From contig NZ_JAAVUX010000003.1 in the NCBI RefSeq assembly GCF_018449655.1, positions 330,691 to 394,690 of the forward strand: a DNA stretch of 64,000 nucleotides, in the 5' to 3' direction. Position numbers and translations under genes: made by a program. Under the pieces are notes generated by a model. That model saw only the letters and a program-made list of their open reading frames with translations. It ran no database searches and was not told the DNA's origin. This document shows, piece after piece, positions 60,480 through 64,000 of this stretch; within the stretch, counting starts at the first letter, position 1, and the number at the start of each line of letters is the position of its first letter. The DNA is from Pseudomonas sp. dw_358. GTDB taxonomy: Bacteria; Pseudomonadota; Gammaproteobacteria; Pseudomonadales; Pseudomonadaceae.

Positions 60480-60971
60480 TCAAGACACTGACGGCTTGGC
60501 CCTGCGCGCCTTGAAAAACTCGCTCAAGATCGCCCCGCACTCCTCGGCCAGCACCCCCCCTTCGATCAGCAACCGATGATTGAGAAAGCCCTGACTGAAA
60601 AATTGCCCCTGGCTCTGTGCCACCCCCGCCTTGGGCTCCAGTGCGCCGAACACCACCCGCGCGATCCGCGCATGCACGATCAAGCCGGCGCACATGCTGC
60701 ACGGCTCCAAAGTCACATACAGCGTACTGCCCGGCAGCCGATAATTGCTGGCCGCCTGGGCCGCCGCCCTGATCGCTACCATCTCGGCATGGGCACTGGG
60801 ATCCGAACCGCTGATGGGGCAGTTGTACCCCTGGCCGATGATCTGTCCGTCCTGCACCACCACAGCGCCCACCGGCACTTCGCCCAGGCGCGCGCCGTCG
60901 GCGGCCCGTTTCAGCGCCTCGCCCATGAAAAAGGCATCGCGGCTGCGATCAATGATCTTTACTTGCTTCAA
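60480..60971 (-). CDS. tadA: tRNA-specific adenosine deaminase TadA
   Basis: A 163-residue zinc deaminase that makes inosine-34 in tRNA-Arg(ACG). The catalytic HAEMVAIRAA (Zn His and Glu) and PCSMCAGL (Zn cysteines) motifs are present, along with GYNCPISGSDPSAH. The best start is TTG at 60971 (LKQVKIIDRSRD) with GAGG upstream; the next ATG would remove the first helix, and the ATG-type frame upstream to 61097 is unrelated sequence. It lies 109 bases downstream of the large toxin gene on the same strand. Confidence 0.9.
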   Translation of the reverse strand: MKQVKIIDRSRDAFFMGEALKRAADGARLGEVPVGAVVVQDGQIIGQGYNCPISGSDPSAHAEMVAIRAAAQAASNYRLPGSTLYVTLEPCSMCAGLIVHARIARVVFGALEPKAGVAQSQGQFFSQGFLNHRLLIEGGVLAEECGAILSEFFKARRAKPSVS

Positions 60972-61080
60972 CGTCGGGAAACCTCGATTGCTGCTACACC
61001 CAGACTTGGGATGACCTGCTACGCGCGCCCACTGGACACGCGGGTTATTGGCCTGATGACGGTCTCCGCGCCCCGCTGGC

Positions 61081-63678
61081 TCAGGGCCGGACCACACCCG
61101 GCGGAGCCAGAGAGGGGTCCAGGTACTCGTAAGGTTCCACCCGTACCTGCAGCGCCAGCCGCCAGTCGCCTCTCACTACGCCATCGGGGCGACCCATGGA
61201 CGGCAGGAAGAACTCACCGGGATCGAGGGTCATGCCGGTCCCCTGCCCTGCGCCGGCGTCGACCACCCGCAATGCCAAGACATCTTCGAGCTGCGCCAGC
61301 CCTGGTACGCCTTTATAGGTCGAAGCATGAGTGTTGCCCACCAGTGCGACCCACTTGCCGGCGCCGGACGCCGCTTGCCGCACACCGATCACTCGGCTGG
61401 CATAATAACTGAACACCTGATGACGCAGGGTGCTGCCGACTTGATCGAATACGTCGTCCATGCCATCAAGGCGATAACTGGCGGCGCAATCGAGCGCTCG
61501 CACCTTGATGCCTTCGCGACACGCCGCTTGCACCAGCCGCGTGAAGCTGTATTCGCTGGTGATGTCCAGGCCATGACCTTGATCCAGCCCACGCAAGTAG
61601 TCCTGCAGGCGGGTTGGCAGGTTGCCACTGCGCCGAAGCTTTTCCAGCCAGACCTGATGCAAGTCACTCATCAGGTGCTCCATGTACAAGGTGTCCACAC
61701 CTTCGCGGGCCAAGGTGTGCATGTTCTCGATCAGCAACCGCTTGCTGGAGGTAGCGATGTGCGATTCGCCAATCACCACCCCTCTGCTCTCCTGGACCAG
61801 CCGCTGAAAAGCCAGTGGCACCGGCAGGCTACTGTCCGGCGCAAGCAACGCCGAGCGGGGCCGGGGATTACGCCGCCACTGCTCGATAAAGTCGAGCGAG
61901 TCCTGGATCAGCTGGCCACGCAGACGATTCACAATCGCCAACGTCGCTTCCAAGGGGTGTCCAGACTCCAGCCCAAGGCCACTCAGCAGGTTGCGGTATT
62001 CCGGCCGGTACAACTCGCGCACCGCGCCCCGCGCCGACACTGGCACTTCGTAAAGCGGTGTCGGCAACTGAAACGCTTCATGGAAGTCTGGCAGTTGCGA
62101 ATCCGCCACGCCTTTGCCAAGACACTGCCCACCGCCCAGCAAACACGGACGATCAAGCAGTTCCCACTGCAACTGCTCATTAAAGCGCACGGGATAATTG
62201 CCATTGAAGGCAAACGGCCGCTGCGGATCAACAATCAGCCAGTAATCCAATCGAGGGTCGCGACGGATTTGATAAAGGCGGCCGTCGAGACGAGCATACG
62301 GCAGCCCTTCGCGCATCAGCACGCCGTCGGTTCCCGGCAGCGCCGGGGCCAGCGGCGCGATGGCGGGGTCTGCCTGGAAAGGTAGCAATTCTGAAGTCAG
62401 TGGCCGGCTCGCGGGGATCAGCAAGGTGAGGTTGAGCAGCAGCTCGATCCCGCTGAACACCGCAGCCAGTATAGCGGCACTGCGCCGCCGGGGGTCCTTG
62501 GCATTGACGGCCTGATCAACCTGCAGCGCAAATTTTGCGCCACTGGCCACCACCACCAACAGCGCCACGGGCCAGGCCACCATGGCCCCGGCACCGAACG
62601 CACGCAACCCGGCGCCCAGGTAACCGACCCACATATCCTTGCGCAAATCCCCATTGCCTCGCAGGTGCAGGTCGGCCTCGGCGGCCATCTGCTGGCGAGT
62701 TTGTTCGCACAACCAGGCACCGGCATCGCCGGTCATGGCCAGCAGTTCCAGCTCGCTCCGCGCCGCAGCCAACGACCGCGTGCCCAATGCCGCGAATGCC
62801 GCGCTTCTGGCCGAGGCTGCGCTCGGCCCCAGCAAACGCCCATGGGCCAGCAGATGATCACGGCTATCGGGATGCTGCAACTGAACGTGCAACCACGCTT
62901 GCAACGCTGCTTCGTCGGTAAAGGCCTCGAACGCCGACTGCCGCCCCGCCAGGTACAACAGCCGCGCCCCCGCAGGATCGCCGAAACACAACACGCTGAC
63001 CAGATCGTGCCCGGCCACTCGCAACCGCTGCACGTCGATACGGCCCTGCGGTGAGTGCTCACCGGTAAAATCAGCCAGCACAGGTACCATGGCCTGCCTG
63101 ACCCCCAGCCCATCGAACACCCGCTGCACCTCCAGGCGACTGACCTCTCCCACCTCGCAGGCCTGTATCGCCGCAGCCAGACAGTTAAGCCTGATCAGCG
63201 CACTCACCGCCCCGGTATGAGCCGCCCAGAAGGCCGTCATCCGCCCATGATAAACCTGGCTGAAATTCACCTCCCAGAGCGCGTTCAGCACTTGAGCGGG
63301 GAGCAGCCGCACCTCGCTGTGCTCATCATAAAAGCGCTGACCGGCATCCGCGTGATAGAAACCACCCATCACCTGCAACACATCACCATTGTCCTGATCA
63401 CCCACGCGAAAGCGCTGCATGACCAACTCGGTGAACGTCATCGACTCGGTGGGCGGCCCGACGTGGACATAGCCGGTAAACGAACGGTGACTGGACTGGC
63501 TGTTGTCGAAGCGGTGCCAGTGAATGGCATTCGGGTCGCCCTGCACACCCAGGGTGGCGAGTAGATGCGACGCGACATCCCACGCCATCTGGTACAGCTC
63601 GGGCAGCTCGATGACGGCCTCGCGGGCCAGAGTCTTCAGCTGCTGGCCAAGGTCGGAGAAAGACGCTTGAGTGCTCAT
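61081..63678 (-). CDS. Large membrane-targeted toxin with ChaN/EreA-like C-terminal domain
   Basis: An 865-residue protein without a signal peptide. Residues 1-340 are a helical region of the kind seen in Pseudomonas DUF6543/dermonecrotic-toxin-like proteins. Two hydrophobic segments (about 362-386 and 401-423) may insert in a target membrane. The C-terminal domain (about 625-810) has GVVIGESHIATSSKRLLIEN (Glu638, His640), LYMEHLMSD (Glu667, His668) and LVGNTHASTYKG (His794), the acidic/His pattern of the EreA/ChaN/TIKI-like fold found in the C2 part of Pasteurella multocida toxin. Databases call relatives 'membrane-targeted effector domain-containing toxin'. Activity and secretion route are not evident; no cognate immunity gene is obvious. 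Confidence 0.7.
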   Translation of the reverse strand: MSTQASFSDLGQQLKTLAREAVIELPELYQMAWDVASHLLATLGVQGDPNAIHWHRFDNSQSSHRSFTGYVHVGPPTESMTFTELVMQRFRVGDQDNGDVLQVMGGFYHADAGQRFYDEHSEVRLLPAQVLNALWEVNFSQVYHGRMTAFWAAHTGAVSALIRLNCLAAAIQACEVGEVSRLEVQRVFDGLGVRQAMVPVLADFTGEHSPQGRIDVQRLRVAGHDLVSVLCFGDPAGARLLYLAGRQSAFEAFTDEAALQAWLHVQLQHPDSRDHLLAHGRLLGPSAASARSAAFAALGTRSLAAARSELELLAMTGDAGAWLCEQTRQQMAAEADLHLRGNGDLRKDMWVGYLGAGLRAFGAGAMVAWPVALLVVVASGAKFALQVDQAVNAKDPRRRSAAILAAVFSGIELLLNLTLLIPASRPLTSELLPFQADPAIAPLAPALPGTDGVLMREGLPYARLDGRLYQIRRDPRLDYWLIVDPQRPFAFNGNYPVRFNEQLQWELLDRPCLLGGGQCLGKGVADSQLPDFHEAFQLPTPLYEVPVSARGAVRELYRPEYRNLLSGLGLESGHPLEATLAIVNRLRGQLIQDSLDFIEQWRRNPRPRSALLAPDSSLPVPLAFQRLVQESRGVVIGESHIATSSKRLLIENMHTLAREGVDTLYMEHLMSDLHQVWLEKLRRSGNLPTRLQDYLRGLDQGHGLDITSEYSFTRLVQAACREGIKVRALDCAASYRLDGMDDVFDQVGSTLRHQVFSYYASRVIGVRQAASGAGKWVALVGNTHASTYKGVPGLAQLEDVLALRVVDAGAGQGTGMTLDPGEFFLPSMGRPDGVVRGDWRLALQVRVEPYEYLDPSLAPPGVVRP

Positions 63679-63772
63679 GGGAAACTCCGCAACGATAAAA
63701 GAGCGCGAAGTATCGGAAGCGGCGGGTCCCTGCGGGCTTTATATAAATGTAGGTCCAGGACTCGGGTGCAAA

Positions 63773-63807
63773 AAAGCCGCACAGTGCCTGGGCGCCAGTG
63801 CGGCTTT
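63773..63807 (-). terminator. Intrinsic terminator, minus strand (guaA type)
   Basis: AAAGCCGCAC (63773-63782) and GTGCGGCTTT (63798-63807) form a 10-bp stem over a 15-base loop; on the minus strand the stem runs into a short T-run (63775 to 63770). It lies 24 bases past the guaA-like stop codon and ends transcription arriving from beyond the window. Confidence 0.75.
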
Positions 63808-63828
63808 GGGGAGCGTTCAACGGGAGGG

Positions 63829-63845
63829 GATCATTCCCACTCGAT
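63829..63845 (-). other. Displaced guaA 3' end / island attachment site
   Basis: On the minus strand ATCGAGTGGGAATGATC (63845-63829) encodes IEWE-stop, the conserved C-terminus of GMP synthase GuaA, followed by a terminator. Upstream codons do not continue guaA: an in-frame stop occurs nine codons earlier and the DNA turns AT-rich. Since guaA is the expected next gene after tadA in Pseudomonas and its 3' end is a known integrase target, this is read as an att site. Confidence 0.65.
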
Positions 63846-64000
63846 TATCAACAGTAGATTAAATCACTTTTAAATCAACTAGTTACAAATAAATCAAATT
63901 CAGAACCATGAAATATACCATCCAGTGTATGACTGATGCTCGCATGTCTCCAAATCAGAAACGCCTGTCGATTGGCAAGGCTCATGATCACCTCTCAACG
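63846..64000. mobile_element. Start of an AT-rich genomic island (partial)
   Basis: About 155 bases of markedly AT-rich sequence beyond the guaA-like end, unlike all the preceding DNA. On the minus strand a 36-codon frame (63985-63875, MSLANRQAFLIWRHASIS...) has GAGAGG upstream, and on the plus strand a frame from 63908 (MKYTIQCMTDARMSPNQKRL...) runs out of the window; neither is recognised. No integrase is visible in the window. Confidence 0.5.

Noticed and set aside
63875..63985. 36-codon minus-strand frame with a fair ribosome binding site in the AT-rich end
   Set aside because: Too short, unrecognised and at the window edge; kept only as part of the island description.

Overview
The window is chromosomal DNA of a Pseudomonas, most likely of the P. 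fluorescens group. Gene order reproduces several known Pseudomonas blocks: bcp-perM-tusA-like/bepA (PA1005-PA1008 in PAO1), asrA-icp and pdxJ-recO-era-rnc-lepB-lepA-mucD-mucB-mucA-algU-nadB-ygfX/sdhE-ygfZ-tctDE-tctCBA-ung (the PA0779 to PA0745 stretch), and purT-DUF1289-gamma-CA-nudix-L,D-transpeptidase followed by purL-mltF-tadA-(guaA) (PA3751 to PA3769). GC is high throughout, with Pseudomonas-style codon use; only the last ~150 bases are clearly AT-rich.

Layout. 1-5 kb: end of bcp, AI-2E-family permease, TusA-like carrier, divergent BepA-type metalloprotease, then a PadR regulator (YqjI type) with a ferric-siderophore reductase (YqjH type) behind a perfect 15-bp inverted repeat. 4.6-8.95 kb: a compact minus-strand cluster of a copper-protein-like periplasmic protein, a membrane GGDEF/EAL protein, a DUF3034 outer-membrane protein and a lipoprotein truncated globin. 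9-12 kb: second Lon protease (AsrA type) and a chagasin-type peptidase inhibitor. 12-14.1 kb: a binary pore-forming toxin pair of the XaxAB/YaxAB family. 14.3-17 kb: cmoA-cmoB and nadE. 17-27.6 kb: the pdxJ...lepA housekeeping run and the algU-mucA-mucB-mucD envelope-stress system (mucC is absent), with an AlgU-type promoter. 27.6-31.9 kb: nadB, ygfX/sdhE, ygfZ and an HDOD protein. 31.9-37 kb: tricarboxylate two-component system and tripartite transporter (no opdH porin). 37-41 kb: ung, an HIBCH-like hydrolase, an LPMO without a signal peptide and a Gly/Pro/Tyr-rich lipoprotein. 41.2-44.3 kb: an ABC importer behind a sigma-54 promoter and a guanidine-I (ykkC) riboswitch. 44.3-48.1 kb: purT and nudix/gamma-CA/L,D-transpeptidase genes. 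48.3-54.3 kb: a two-partner secretion pair. 54.4-61 kb: YqfO-like protein, purL, mltF, tadA. 61.1-63.7 kb: a large membrane-targeted toxin with a ChaN/EreA-like C-terminal domain. 63.8-64 kb: a displaced guaA 3' end plus terminator, read as the attachment site of a genomic island that starts at the window edge.

How the parts work together: core functions (ribosome, tRNA wobble modification, NAD, PLP and purine synthesis, protein export) alternate with accessory loci for competition and environment (XaxAB, TPS adhesin, large toxin, LPMO) and for nutrient use (tricarboxylates, guanidine or a related nitrogen compound, siderophore iron). The most informative regulatory DNA is the guanidine-I riboswitch leader, where a 9-base stretch of the aptamer is the exact complement of the downstream Shine-Dalgarno region, under a GG-N10-GC sigma-54 promoter. 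No tRNA, rRNA, CRISPR array or complete insertion sequence was seen.
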